NCBI RefSeq assembly: GCF_023369555.1
Contig: NZ_JACJVC010000012.1
Span: 1 to 64,000 of the forward strand
Direction: 5' to 3'
Origin: Actinomyces sp. AC-20-1
GTDB taxonomy: Bacteria; Actinomycetota; Actinomycetes; Actinomycetales; Actinomycetaceae
DNA length: 64,000 bases
This document shows positions 53,738 through 64,000 of the stretch, piece after piece. The position numbers and the translations under genes were made by a program. The first letter of the stretch is position 1; each line of letters starts with the position of its first letter. Under the pieces are notes generated by a model. The model was not told the DNA's origin, searched no databases, and saw only the letters and a program-made list of their open reading frames with translations.

Positions 53738-54871
53738 ATGACGCAGACGCCCGAGCACGAGACGACCACGCCCACCTCCGCCGAGGAGGCTCTGGCCAAC
53801 GCCACGAACGACGCCTCCCTGACGCGGTCCCTGGCGCGCAGCGAGGAGATCCGCGCGGACCTCGACGTCAACCCGGGCCGCTACCGGATGCTCACGGGCG
53901 TGCGCCCCACCGGCAACATGCACCTGGGTCACTACTTCGGCACGATGCACTCCTGGAGGCGCATCCAGGACCTGGGGGTGGACACGTGGATCCTCGTGGC
54001 CGACTACCAGGTCATCACCGACCGTGACGGCGTCGGCCCGATCCGCGAGCGCGTGCTGTCCCTCGTGGCGGACACGCTCGCCGTCGGGGTGGACCCCGAG
54101 CGCTCGACCGTCTTCGCCCACTCGGCCGTCCCGGCGGCCAACCAGCTCATGCTGCCCTTCCTGTCGCTCGTCACCGAGTCCGAGCTGCACCGCAACCCGA
54201 CGGTCAAGGCCGAGCTCGAGGCCACCGACGGGCGCGCCATGACCGGCCTCATGCTCACCTACCCGGTGCACCAGGCGGCGGACATCCTCTTCTGCCAGGC
54301 GAACCTCGTGCCCGTGGGCAAGGACCAGCTGCCGCACCTGGAGCAGGCCCGGCTCATCGCCCAGCGCTTCGACAAGCGCTACGGGCGGGCGGACAGGAAG
54401 CACCCGGTCTTCCGCCGCCCGGAGGCGCTGCTGTCCGAGACGCCGCTGCTGCTGGGGCTCGACGGGGAGAAGATGAGCAAGTCCCGTCACAACACGATCG
54501 AGCTGCGCATGAGCGCGGACGAGACGGCCAAGGCCCTGAGGAAGGCCAAGACGGACTCGGACCGGGTCATCACCTACGACCCGGTGGGCCGCCCTGAGGT
54601 GTCCAACCTGCTCATGCTGGCCAGCCTGTGCGGGGCGGGCGCGCCCGAGGAGGTCGCCGAGCGGATCGGCGACGGCGGGGCGGGAGCCCTCAAGAGGCTG
54701 ACGGCGGAGGCGGTCAACGAGTTCTTCGCCCCGGTCCGCGCCCGCCGCGCCGAGCTGGCCGCGAACGAGGACTACCTGCGCGAGGTCCTGCACGCGGGCA
54801 ACGCGCGCGCCTGCGAGGTCGCCACCGCCACCCTCGAGGACGTGCGCCGGGCCATGCACATGGACTACTGA
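53738..54871 (+). CDS. trpS: Tryptophan--tRNA ligase
   Basis: A 377-residue class I aminoacyl-tRNA synthetase. The HIGH-type motif is PTGNMHLGHYFG and the KMSKS loop is GEKMSKSRHN. TDRDGVGPIRERVLSLVADT and TYPVHQAADILFC are TrpRS-specific. A Thr/Glu-rich N-terminal extension of about 35 residues is unusual. ATG 53738 is preferred over 53729 because TAGGAT ends 7 nt before it. It sits inside the glycogen region without an obvious functional link. Confidence 0.95.
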   Translation: MTQTPEHETTTPTSAEEALANATNDASLTRSLARSEEIRADLDVNPGRYRMLTGVRPTGNMHLGHYFGTMHSWRRIQDLGVDTWILVADYQVITDRDGVGPIRERVLSLVADTLAVGVDPERSTVFAHSAVPAANQLMLPFLSLVTESELHRNPTVKAELEATDGRAMTGLMLTYPVHQAADILFCQANLVPVGKDQLPHLEQARLIAQRFDKRYGRADRKHPVFRRPEALLSETPLLLGLDGEKMSKSRHNTIELRMSADETAKALRKAKTDSDRVITYDPVGRPEVSNLLMLASLCGAGAPEEVAERIGDGGAGALKRLTAEAVNEFFAPVRARRAELAANEDYLREVLHAGNARACEVATATLEDVRRAMHMDY

Positions 54872-54936
54872 CTGCTGACTACTGGCTACCCTGGGGCTGC
54901 TGGCTGCTGGCGACCACGCCCCTGACCCGCCTCGAC

Positions 54937-54998
54937 CTCCTCGGTTTGCGCTCGAACGTACGCCAAAACCCCAGGGAGCTCGCGCGCAAAGCGAGGAG
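54937..54998. repeat. 62-bp palindromic element, copy 1
   Basis: The left arm (54937-54955, starting CTCCTCGGTTTGCGC) and right arm (54980-54998, ending GCAAAGCGAGGAG) are inverted repeats matching at 17 of 19 positions, around a 24-bp centre. A second copy of the same total length is at 55268-55329. Confidence 0.75.
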
Positions 54999-55030
54999 AT
55001 GGGCACGTGCCGGAAGGAGACGAGGAGGTC

Positions 55031-55240
55031 ATGATGAGCATGACGAGCCCGGGGCGGCGGGCCCGGAGCACCGCGGTGCGCCATGTCCTCGCCACCTGCG
55101 CGGTCGCGGCTGTCGTGTGCGTCGTCGCGGCGGCACTCGGCCGCGACGACAACATCCCGCTCATCCTCCTGGCAGCCCCCGTCCTCGGCCTGCTCAGCGC
55201 TGCGGCCCGCACCTGGGCGCGCCGCAGCGACGGCGAGTGA
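55031..55240 (+). CDS. Small membrane protein between two palindromic repeats
   Basis: A 69-residue protein with two hydrophobic helices (VLATCAVAAVVCVVAAALG and IPLILLAAPVLGLLSAAA) joined by a short charged turn, and basic ends. SD GAGGAGG directly precedes the ATG at 55031; alternatives are 55034 and 55040. No family is recognised. It is bracketed at both sides by copies of a 62-bp palindromic element (54937-54998 and 55268-55329), so it may be carried as a cassette. Confidence 0.6.
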   Translation: MMSMTSPGRRARSTAVRHVLATCAVAAVVCVVAAALGRDDNIPLILLAAPVLGLLSAAARTWARRSDGE

Positions 55241-55267
55241 CCGCGGGCCAGTCCAACCCACCTCCAG

Positions 55268-55329
55268 CTCCTCGGTTCGCTCTCGAGCGCCCCGGGGGTT
55301 CGCCGTACGCTCGCGCGCAAACCGAGGAG
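55268..55329. repeat. 62-bp palindromic element, copy 2
   Basis: Arms 55268-55286 and 55311-55329 (ending GCAAACCGAGGAG). Its reverse complement aligns with copy 1 along the full 62 bp with only scattered differences, so the two copies lie in opposite orientation around the small gene. Confidence 0.75.
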
Positions 55330-55387
55330 GTGGGCGCGTGACGCGCGGGCGAGCCCGCGGCGATGTGACTCGCGCCCGCGCAGCCCG

Positions 55388-55393
55388 TACCCT
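55388..55393 (+). promoter_or_regulatory. -10-like TACCCT, leaderless start of glgE
   Basis: TACCCT, then 6 nt, then the GTG at 55400; no SD. Confidence 0.4.
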
Positions 55394-55399
55394 TCGACT

Positions 55400-57534
55400 G
55401 TGACCGCGAACACGCCGAAGCCCTCCCCCGCCCCCGCGACGTCCCGCAAGCCGAGGGCGTCCAGCGCCTCTGCGACCTCGGGGGAGCCGACGACCCCCGC
55501 TCCCCCGGCCCCCAGCGCCCCCCGGCCCGCCGCCTACTCCCCCGTGGGCCGTATCCCCGTCACCGAGGTCTTCCCCGTCGTCGAGGACGGGCGCTGGCCC
55601 GCCAAGGCCGTGCCCGGCGAGGTCCTGCCCGTGCGCGCCACCGTCTTCCGCGAGGGCCACGACCGCTACGGCGCCACCGCCGTCCTCGTGCGCCCCGACG
55701 GCACCGACGGGCCCAGCGCCCGCATGCACGAGGTCGGCATGGGCCTGGACCGCTACGAGGCCCGTCTGGCCGCCGACGCCCCCGGGGACTGGGGCCTGCG
55801 CGTGGAGGGCTGGTCCGACCCCTACGCCACCTGGAGCCACGACGCCAGCATCAAGGTGCCCGTCGGCATCGACGTCGAGCTCATGCTCGAGGAGGGCGCC
55901 CGCGTCCTCGAGCGTGCCGCGGGCGTGAGCGGCCGCGAGCCGGCCGACGCCGACGTCCTCACCCAGGCCGCCGCCGTCCTGCGCGACACCTCCCTGCAGC
56001 CCGCCCAGCGCCTGGCCGCCGGCCACAGCCCCGAGGTCACCGGCGCGCTCGAGCGCCTGCCGCTGCGCGACCACGTCTCGCCCAGCGCCACCTACCCGCT
56101 CCAGGTGGACCGCGAGCGCGCCCTGGCCGGCTCCTGGTACGAGATCTTCCCGCGCTCGCTCGGCTCCGGCGTCGACGAGCACGGCGTCTGGCACTCGGGC
56201 ACGCTGCGCACGGCCGCCGCGCACCTGGACCGCATCGCCGCCATGGGCTTCGACGTGCTCTACCTCACCCCGATCTCCCCCATCGGCACCACCAACCGCA
56301 AGGGCCGCAACAACACCCTCACCGCCCGCCCCGGCGACCCGGGATCGCCCTACGGCATCGGCTCGCCCGACGGCGGCCACGACGCCATCCACCCGGACCT
56401 GGGCACCTTCGAGGACTTCGACGCCCTCGTCGCGCGCGCCGGCGAGCTCGGCATGGAGGTCGCCCTCGACCTGGCCCTGCAGTGCTCCCCGGACCACCCG
56501 TGGGTCACCGAGCACCCCGAGTGGTTCACCGTCCTGGCCGACGGCTCCATCGCCTACGCCGAGAACCCGCCCAAGAAGTACCAGGACATCTACCCGCTCA
56601 ACTTCGACAACGACCCCGAGGGCATCTACCGGGCCGTGCGCGACGTCGTCTACACGTGGATCGGGCACGGTGTGACGATCTTCCGCGTCGACAACCCCCA
56701 CACCAAGCCGCTCGTGCTCTGGCAGCGCCTGCTGCGCGAGGTCCGCTCCACCAACCCCGAGGTCCTCTTCCTCGCCGAGGCCTTCACGCGGCCGGCGATG
56801 ATGCGCACCCTCGGCAAGATCGGCTTCCACCAGTCCTACACGTACTTCGCGTGGCGCAACACGAGGCAGGAGCTGACCGACTACCTCGTGGAGCTGTCGC
56901 AGGAGACCGCCCACGTCCTGCGCCCGACCTTCTGGCCGACGACCCACGACATCCTCACGCCCTTCATGACGCACGGCGGGGTCCCGGCCTTCAAGCTGCG
57001 GGCCGTGCTGGCGGCGACCATGAGCCCCACCTGGGGCATCTACTCCGGCTACGAGCTGGCCGAGTCCGTGCCCCGCCCGGGCTACGAGGAGCAGATCGAC
57101 AACGAGAAGTACGAGCTCAAGCCCCGCGACTTCGCCGCCGCCCGCGCCAACGGCATCGAGGACCTGCTCACTGCCCTCAACTCCTCGCGCGCCGCCCACC
57201 CGGCCCTGCGCCAGCTGCGCGACGTGTGGTTCCACGGCACCAGTGACGAGAGCCTCATCGCCTACTCCAAGCGCGTCGACGCCGAGCACAGCCCCACCGG
57301 CAGGCAGGACGTCGTGCTCACGGTCGTCAACCTGGACCCGCACGGCGCCCACGAGGGGCAGGTGTACCTCAACCTGGCCCAGCTCGGCCTGCCCGAGGGC
57401 ACCGACGGCTCCCGCCCGGTCATCCGGGTCACCGACGAGCTCACCGGCTGGGTCTTCGAGTGGGGTGCCCAGAACTACGTGCGACTGGACCCCTTCGAGG
57501 GGCGCGTCGCGCACGTCTTCCACGTCGAGGCCCT

Positions 57535-57538
<4 letters not shown>
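55400..57538 (+). CDS. glgE: Alpha-1,4-glucan:maltose-1-phosphate maltosyltransferase
   Basis: A 712-residue GH13_3 enzyme that extends alpha-1,4-glucan using maltose-1-phosphate. A low-complexity Pro/Ala/Ser N-terminus (about 1-50) precedes the family start VGRIPVTEVFPVVEDGRWPA. Catalytic residues seen are Asp431 in FRVDNPHTKP, Glu460 in VLFLAEAFTRP and Asp517 in TTHDILTPF. The phosphate-binding TYFAWRNTRQELTDYL is intact. It is coupled to treS by a GTGA overlap and followed by the maltokinase-GlgB fusion, giving a complete GlgE pathway. Confidence 0.96.
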
Positions 57539-59292
<1,754 letters not shown>

Positions 59293-59295
59293 GCC

Positions 59296-62200
59296 ATGTC
59301 CCCGGAACTCGTCTGGCCCGCCGACGGCGAGCTGCTGAGCGCGGTCCTGGACTGGGCGCGCGAGCGGCGCTGGTTCCCCCTCAAGGGGGCCGTCCCGCCG
59401 GCCGGGCGCTGCGCCGTCGTCGCCGACGTCGCCCTGGCACCCGGGGTGCGCGACCTCGTGATCGCCCTGCCCACGGGCGGTGCGCAGGACGCCGCCCGGG
59501 TGCTGCTGCACGTGCCGCTCGTCCTGGGCGAGGCCGCCGACCTGGCGCGCCTGACCGGCCCGAAGGAGGCCGAGGGGGCCGCGGGCCTCCTGCTCGAGGA
59601 CGGCACGGCCCTCGTGGACGGAGCCCACCACCCGGCCTTCTGGCAAGCCTGGGCCGCCGGCGTCCTCGAGGCCGGCACCGCGCTGAGCCCCACGGCGGCG
59701 CGGGCGGTGGTCCAGCGGGCTGAGCGCCTGCGCGTGAGCACCGGTGAGCAGTCGAACACGAGCGTCATCCTGCCCGCCCCCACGGGCTCCTGCGCCCCGG
59801 CGGGGGCGGAGGACGCTGAGACGCCCGACCTCATCGTCAAGCTCCTGCGCGTGCTCGAGCCGGGCCGCAACCCCGACGTCGAGGTCCCCGTGGCCCTGGC
59901 CCGCGGCGGCTGGGACCGGGTGCCCGCGCCGGTGGCCTGGTCCTCGCTGGACCTGCTCGTGCCCGGCTCGTCCGCCCCCGTGAGCGCGGACGCCGCCGTC
60001 GCCACCACCTTCGTGCCCGGGGCCGAGGACGGCTTCGCCCTGTTCTGCGCCCTGGCCGGGGACGACGACGGCCCGGGCGCGCCCACCCGCCTGCGCGCGC
60101 TCGCCCTGGCTGATGCCCTCGGCGAGACGACCGCCCAGATGCACGAGCACCTGGCCGCCGCCCTGGGCACGAGCGCCCCCGTGCCCGCCGCGGCCCTCGC
60201 CCAGGCCCTGCGCGCACGCGCCGCCTGGGCCATGCGGGAGGTGCCCGCCCTGGCCGAGGAGGTGCCCGGCCTCGCCCAGCGGGTGGAGGACGTGCTCGGC
60301 GCCCTGGCCGCCCTGCCGGGGCTGCCCGCCGCCTCGCGGGTCCACGGCGACTACCACCTGGGCCAGACGCTCCTCGGGGCCGGCGGGCACTGGTACGTCC
60401 TCGACTTCGAGGGAGAGCCGCTGCGCCCGCTGGCGGAGCGGCGCGTGCACGACCAGCCGCTGCGCGACGTGGCCGGGATGCTGCGCTCCTTCGACTACGC
60501 GGCGGCCGTCGGCGGCGCCTCGGACGGCACGTGGTCCGCCCAGGTGCGCCAGTCCTTCCTCGACGGCTACCGCCGGGTCCTTCCGGCCACGGTCGGGGAG
60601 GCCGGGCGCGACGCCGCCGTCATCGCCGCCCTCGAGCTCGACAAGGCCTTCTACGAGGCCGTCTACGAGGCCCGCCACCGCCCGGGCTGGCTGCCCGTCC
60701 CCCTGGCCGGGATCCACCGGGTCCTCGGTACAAAGTCCCCCTCCGTCCCCGACACGCATGGAAGAGTGGAACGTATGAGCGACGTCACCGCCCCCGACCC
60801 CACACCCGCCGCGACCGGCAGCACGCCCGCCCCTCGCACCCCCGTCGGCCCCGTGCCGGTCGAGCCCTGGGTGCTGGCCGACGTCGCCTACGCGCGCTAC
60901 CACAACCCCCATGAGGTCCTCGGCGCCCACCCGGGCGAGCACGGGATCACGATCCGCACGGTGCGCCACCTGGCCGACGCCGTCGCCGTCGTCACCGCCG
61001 AGGGCACCTTCCCGGCCGAGCACGAGCAGGACGGCGTGTGGGTGGCCCTGCTGCCCGGTGACGTCATCCCCGACTACCGCCTCGACGTGACCTACGGCAA
61101 CGAGACGAGCCGGGTGGACGACCCCTACCGCTTCATGCCGACCCTGGGCGAGATGGACACCTACCTCATCTCCGAGGGCCGCCACGAGGCCCTGTGGGAG
61201 GTCCTGGGCGCGCACGTCAAGACCTACGACGGCACCATGGGCGAGGTGAGCGGCACGGCCTTCGCCGTGTGGGCGCCCAACGCGCGCGCCGTGCGCGTGG
61301 TCGGCGACTTCAACTACTGGGACGGCACCGCCACCGCCATGCGCTCCCTGGGCGTGTCGGGCGTGTGGGAGCTGTTCGTGCCCGGGGTGGGCGTCGGCGC
61401 CCGCTACAAGTTCGAGATCTGCTTCGCAGACGGCTCCTGGCACCAGAAGGCGGACCCCATGGCGCGCGCCACCGAGGTGCCGCCCGCCACCGCCTCCGTC
61501 GTCACCGACCAGTTCCACAAGTGGGGCGACCAGGAGTGGATGGAGCGCCGGGCCACCACGGACCCGCACTCGGGCCCGATGAGCATCTACGAGCTGCACG
61601 TGGGCTCCTGGCGCCAGGGCCTGGGTTACCGCGGCCTGGCCGACGAGCTCGTCCCCTACCTCAAGGAGACCGGCTTCACGCACGTCGAGCTGCTGCCGGT
61701 GGCCGAGCACCCCTTCGGCGGCTCCTGGGGCTACCAGGTGACCGGCTACTACGCCCCCACCGCGCGCTTCGGCACCCCAGACGACTTCCGCTACCTCGTC
61801 GACCGGCTCCACCAGGCCGGCATCGGTGTCATCCTCGACTGGGTGCCCGCCCACTTCCCCAAGGACGAGTGGGCCCTGGCCCGCTTCGACGGCACCGCCC
61901 TGTACGAGGACCCGGACCCGCAGCGCGGCGAGCACCCCGACTGGGGCACGTACATCTTCAACTTCGGGCGCAACGAGGTGCGCAACTTCCTCGTCGCCAA
62001 CGCCCTGTACTGGCTCGAGGAGTTCCACGCCGACGGCCTGCGCGTGGACGCGGTGGCCTCCATGCTCTACCTCGACTACTCGCGCGAGGAGAACCAGTGG
62101 CACCCCAACCAGTTCGGCGGGCGTGAGAACCTCGAGGCCATCAGCTTCCTGCAGGAGGCGACGGCGACCTCCTACCGCAAGAACCCGGGCATCGTCATGA

Positions 62201-63027
62201 TGGCGGAGGAGTCGACGGCGTGGCCGGGGGTGACCACCCCCACCGAGTACGGCGGCCTCGGCTTCGGGCTCAAGTGGAACATGGGCTGGATGAACGACAC
62301 CCTGCGCTACATGCAGGAGGAGCCGATCAACCGGCGCTACCACCACGGCGAGCTCACCTTCTCGCTCGTGTACGCCTTCTCCGAGCAGTTCGCCCTGCCG
62401 CTGAGCCACGACGAGGTCGTGCACGGCAAGGGGTCCCTGCTGTCCAAGATGCCGGGAGACCCCTGGCAGGAGCTGGCGAACCTGCGCGCCCTGTACGCCT
62501 ACCAGTGGTCCCACCCGGGCAAGCAGCTGCTGTTCATGGGCCAGGAGTTCGGCCAGGGCTCGGAGTGGAACGCGGACACCTCCCTGGACTGGTGGATCCT
62601 GGACGACCCGGGCCACCAGGGCCTGCTGCGCCTGGTGAGCGACCTCAACGCCGTGTACACGTCCTCGCCCTCCCTGTGGGCGGACGACTTCTCCCACCGC
62701 GGCTTCGAGTGGATCGAGGCGGGCGACGGCGACCACAACGTCCTGTCCTACCTGCGCAAGGGCGTGGGGCCCGACGGGCGCAACGACCTCATCGTCGTCG
62801 TCGTCAACTTCGCCGGGACCCCGCACGAGGGCTACCGGGTGGGCCTGCCCTTCGCGGGCGGCTGGGACGAGGTCATCAACACCGACGCCCCCGAGTACGG
62901 CGGGTCCGGTGTGGGCAACCTGGGCCACGTCGAGGCCGAGGAGCTGCCGTGGAACGGCCGTCCCGCCTCGGTGCGCCTGCGCGTGCCCCCGCTGGGTGCC
63001 GTGTTCCTGCGCCCGAGCAGGGACTGA
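59296..63027 (+). CDS. Maltokinase fused in frame to glycogen branching enzyme (GlgB)
   Basis: A single 1243-codon frame. Residues 1-493 are a maltokinase (Pep2/Mak): [11 protein letters not shown], catalytic Asp352 in VHGDYHLGQ, and [15 protein letters not shown]. Residues about 494-1243 are a full GlgB (CBM48 and GH13_9): [20 protein letters not shown], nucleophile Asp918 in GLRVDAVAS, Glu971 in IVMMAEEST, and [15 protein letters not shown]. No stop separates them. However, ATG 60775 is preceded by a purine-rich GGAAGAGTGGA, so a separate GlgB of 750 residues could also be made. It lies 3 bp after treS, so glgE, treS and this gene form one operon. Confidence 0.9.
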   Translation: MSPELVWPADGELLSAVLDWARERRWFPLKGAVPPAGRCAVVADVALAPGVRDLVIALPTGGAQDAARVLLHVPLVLGEAADLARLTGPKEAEGAAGLLLEDGTALVDGAHHPAFWQAWAAGVLEAGTALSPTAARAVVQRAERLRVSTGEQSNTSVILPAPTGSCAPAGAEDAETPDLIVKLLRVLEPGRNPDVEVPVALARGGWDRVPAPVAWSSLDLLVPGSSAPVSADAAVATTFVPGAEDGFALFCALAGDDDGPGAPTRLRALALADALGETTAQMHEHLAAALGTSAPVPAAALAQALRARAAWAMREVPALAEEVPGLAQRVEDVLGALAALPGLPAASRVHGDYHLGQTLLGAGGHWYVLDFEGEPLRPLAERRVHDQPLRDVAGMLRSFDYAAAVGGASDGTWSAQVRQSFLDGYRRVLPATVGEAGRDAAVIAALELDKAFYEAVYEARHRPGWLPVPLAGIHRVLGTKSPSVPDTHGRVERMSDVTAPDPTPAATGSTPAPRTPVGPVPVEPWVLADVAYARYHNPHEVLGAHPGEHGITIRTVRHLADAVAVVTAEGTFPAEHEQDGVWVALLPGDVIPDYRLDVTYGNETSRVDDPYRFMPTLGEMDTYLISEGRHEALWEVLGAHVKTYDGTMGEVSGTAFAVWAPNARAVRVVGDFNYWDGTATAMRSLGVSGVWELFVPGVGVGARYKFEICFADGSWHQKADPMARATEVPPATASVVTDQFHKWGDQEWMERRATTDPHSGPMSIYELHVGSWRQGLGYRGLADELVPYLKETGFTHVELLPVAEHPFGGSWGYQVTGYYAPTARFGTPDDFRYLVDRLHQAGIGVILDWVPAHFPKDEWALARFDGTALYEDPDPQRGEHPDWGTYIFNFGRNEVRNFLVANALYWLEEFHADGLRVDAVASMLYLDYSREENQWHPNQFGGRENLEAISFLQEATATSYRKNPGIVMMAEESTAWPGVTTPTEYGGLGFGLKWNMGWMNDTLRYMQEEPINRRYHHGELTFSLVYAFSEQFALPLSHDEVVHGKGSLLSKMPGDPWQELANLRALYAYQWSHPGKQLLFMGQEFGQGSEWNADTSLDWWILDDPGHQGLLRLVSDLNAVYTSSPSLWADDFSHRGFEWIEAGDGDHNVLSYLRKGVGPDGRNDLIVVVVNFAGTPHEGYRVGLPFAGGWDEVINTDAPEYGGSGVGNLGHVEAEELPWNGRPASVRLRVPPLGAVFLRPSRD
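60775..63027 (+). CDS. glgB: Internal start: possible free 1,4-alpha-glucan branching enzyme
   Basis: Same frame as the fusion. ATG 60775 with GGAAGAGTGGA (60760-60770) upstream would give a 750-residue GlgB, close to the usual 730-740. The first 35 residues are Thr/Pro-rich linker and the conserved part starts near [20 protein letters not shown]. Whether the cell makes the fusion, the free enzyme or both cannot be told from sequence. Confidence 0.5.
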   Translation: MSDVTAPDPTPAATGSTPAPRTPVGPVPVEPWVLADVAYARYHNPHEVLGAHPGEHGITIRTVRHLADAVAVVTAEGTFPAEHEQDGVWVALLPGDVIPDYRLDVTYGNETSRVDDPYRFMPTLGEMDTYLISEGRHEALWEVLGAHVKTYDGTMGEVSGTAFAVWAPNARAVRVVGDFNYWDGTATAMRSLGVSGVWELFVPGVGVGARYKFEICFADGSWHQKADPMARATEVPPATASVVTDQFHKWGDQEWMERRATTDPHSGPMSIYELHVGSWRQGLGYRGLADELVPYLKETGFTHVELLPVAEHPFGGSWGYQVTGYYAPTARFGTPDDFRYLVDRLHQAGIGVILDWVPAHFPKDEWALARFDGTALYEDPDPQRGEHPDWGTYIFNFGRNEVRNFLVANALYWLEEFHADGLRVDAVASMLYLDYSREENQWHPNQFGGRENLEAISFLQEATATSYRKNPGIVMMAEESTAWPGVTTPTEYGGLGFGLKWNMGWMNDTLRYMQEEPINRRYHHGELTFSLVYAFSEQFALPLSHDEVVHGKGSLLSKMPGDPWQELANLRALYAYQWSHPGKQLLFMGQEFGQGSEWNADTSLDWWILDDPGHQGLLRLVSDLNAVYTSSPSLWADDFSHRGFEWIEAGDGDHNVLSYLRKGVGPDGRNDLIVVVVNFAGTPHEGYRVGLPFAGGWDEVINTDAPEYGGSGVGNLGHVEAEELPWNGRPASVRLRVPPLGAVFLRPSRD

Positions 63028-64000
63028 GCGGGAGGCCGGGCGCCCAACGGCGCCCGGCAGCGGGCGAGCACGCCGGCGAGCGCCACGCCGGCGCCGGGGC
63101 CGGCCAGGGCAGGAGCCCACCACCAGGCCCCGAAGTCGAAGTGGAGCGGCGTCATCGACATGAGGACCGCGGGCTGGGCCGCCCACCGGGACAGCAGCAC
63201 CGGGGCGCCGGAGCACACGACGAGCGTCACGAGGGCGGGCAGGACCAGCCGCAGGTAGGCGCCCGTCCCGCTGCCACGGTCGTCGAGCACCACCAGGAGG
63301 GGCCTGAGACGCTCCAGCAGGGAGAGGAGCCCGAGTCCGAGCGCCGCCAGTGACAGCACCGCCGCCACGAGTGGGACGGTGACCGCCTGGGAGCGCAGCT
63401 GGCGCAGCTCGGTGCTGTCCGCCTCGGTGACCCAGGCGTAGCCGCTGCGGGTGGTGACGTTGCTGCGGAAGCCGTCCCGCACACCGTCGGGCAGGGACTG
63501 GAAGTCCTCGACGAAGAGCACGCGCCCCTCGGTGGGTCGCAGCCCCAGGGCCGCGACCTGAGGGTCGTCGGGCGCGAGGACGACGTCGGGCAGCACCGGG
63601 TAGTCGGTGAGGAGGTCGGAGCGGGTGCTGACCGAGATCGTCGACGTCGAGGCCACGTGGCCGGTGGCGGGCACGAACCGGACGAGCCCGACCTCCCCCG
63701 CCGCGTTGTCGAGCTCGGCGTTCAGGGTCCCCGCGAGCACGGCGCCCGGACCGCTGGCAGGTGCGAGGGCGACGGCCCCCAGGAAGGTGAAGCACGCCGA
63801 GGTGGTGCAGGAGGCCTCCTGCGCCCGGCTGACGCGCGGCTGCTCGGGAGCCTCAGCGACGGTGGTGAGGACGACCGCGTCCTGCATGACCTGGGGGTAG
63901 GCCTGGGTCAGGGCGCTGACGTCCTGCACCGTGAGCCCCTGAGCGGTGAGGGACCGGTCCTCGTGCAGGGCCCCTCCGCCCGCGAGGGAGGACCACAGGG
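62832..64000 (-). CDS. FtsX-like ABC transporter permease, 5'-partial, with abnormal 3' end
   Basis: The frame is open from the window edge down to a stop at 62832. Visible parts are an extracytoplasmic MacB-like region ([36 protein letters not shown]), then three hydrophobic segments ([53 protein letters not shown]), as in the C-terminal half of FtsX-type permeases. From about 63030 to 62832 the frame runs through the glgB terminator and antisense to glgB, giving an Arg/Pro/Ser-rich tail unlike a permease. A lost stop or frameshift near 63050 is likely. Confidence 0.65.
   Translation of the reverse strand, partial: LWSSLAGGGALHEDRSLTAQGLTVQDVSALTQAYPQVMQDAVVLTTVAEAPEQPRVSRAQEASCTTSACFTFLGAVALAPASGPGAVLAGTLNAELDNAAGEVGLVRFVPATGHVASTSTISVSTRSDLLTDYPVLPDVVLAPDDPQVAALGLRPTEGRVLFVEDFQSLPDGVRDGFRSNVTTRSGYAWVTEADSTELRQLRSQAVTVPLVAAVLSLAALGLGLLSLLERLRPLLVVLDDRGSGTGAYLRLVLPALVTLVVCSGAPVLLSRWAAQPAVLMSMTPLHFDFGAWWWAPALAGPGAGVALAGVLARCRAPLGARPPAQSLLGRRNTAPSGGTRRRTEAGRPFHGSSSASTWPRLPTPDPPYSGASVLMTSSQPPAKGRPTR
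63035..63058. terminator. Terminator of the glgE operon
   Basis: GCCGGGCGCC (63035-63044), loop CAAC, GGCGCCCGGC (63049-63058): a perfect 10-bp stem, 7 bp past the glgB stop. It lies inside the frame of the minus-strand permease. Confidence 0.7.

Overview
The window is about 72% GC by eye, gene-dense, and clearly actinobacterial. It carries WhiB1, a PdtaS-type histidine kinase, the GlgE maltosyl-transfer pathway, a UPF0182 membrane protein with its PPA1309-type neighbour, UvrD2, and many start codons with no leader. The DUF6318-like and PKD-like secreted pair and the overall mix point to Actinomyces or a close Actinomycetaceae relative. This is inferred from gene content; no rRNA is present.

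Layout. 1-8973: the end of an FtsK/EccC-like triple-ATPase gene, whiB1, a pdtaS-like kinase divergent from a DUF2505 gene, osmC, a membrane protein, then thyA-folA-MFS. 9003-12200: a tightly coupled four-gene glycine betaine/choline ABC importer on the minus strand. 12291-21862: padR with an oxidoreductase, an NhaA antiporter fused to a thioredoxin-like domain, a zinc alcohol dehydrogenase, a VOC protein divergent from a DeoR regulator, an amidase and fumC. 22102-29205: a visibly less GC-rich accessory segment. It holds a NodB-fold deacetylase, a C45 autoproteolytic acyltransferase/hydrolase, a DUF1097 membrane protein, a LuxR-HTH regulator fused to a periplasmic-binding-protein-type sensor, about 1 kb of decayed DNA with an ordered array of GGACAAC heptamers, and an SLC13 transporter. 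29402-29478: initiator tRNA-fMet with a terminator. 29646-43957: UPF0182, PPA1309, an inactive-looking metalloprotease-family protein, a PDZ-Lon protease, a ThiF/cyclodehydratase-like protein, uvrD2, nudC, a cysteine desulfurase, and the Actinomyces-type secreted pair. 44183-51092: mnmA, a YtrA-like GntR-ABC operon with a perfect operator, DUF1540, an orphan protein behind a DtxR/IdeR-like box, and etfBA. 51314-63027: glycogen/maltosyl metabolism (glgX, trpS, a small membrane gene between two palindromic repeats, glgE, treS, and a maltokinase-glgB fusion). 62832-64000: the 3' part of an FtsX-like permease on the minus strand.

How it works together. TreS interconverts trehalose and maltose, the maltokinase domain makes maltose-1-phosphate, GlgE polymerises it, GlgB branches the glucan and GlgX debranches it, so the full route sits in 12 kb. 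The most unusual module is 22102-26611, where two small-molecule hydrolases and a membrane protein share a strand with a one-component regulator that appears able to sense a ligand through an ABC-type binding-protein domain. A window-wide signal is a -10-like hexamer exactly 6 or 7 nt before the start codon of at least 14 genes that lack good ribosome binding sites, which predicts widespread leaderless transcription.
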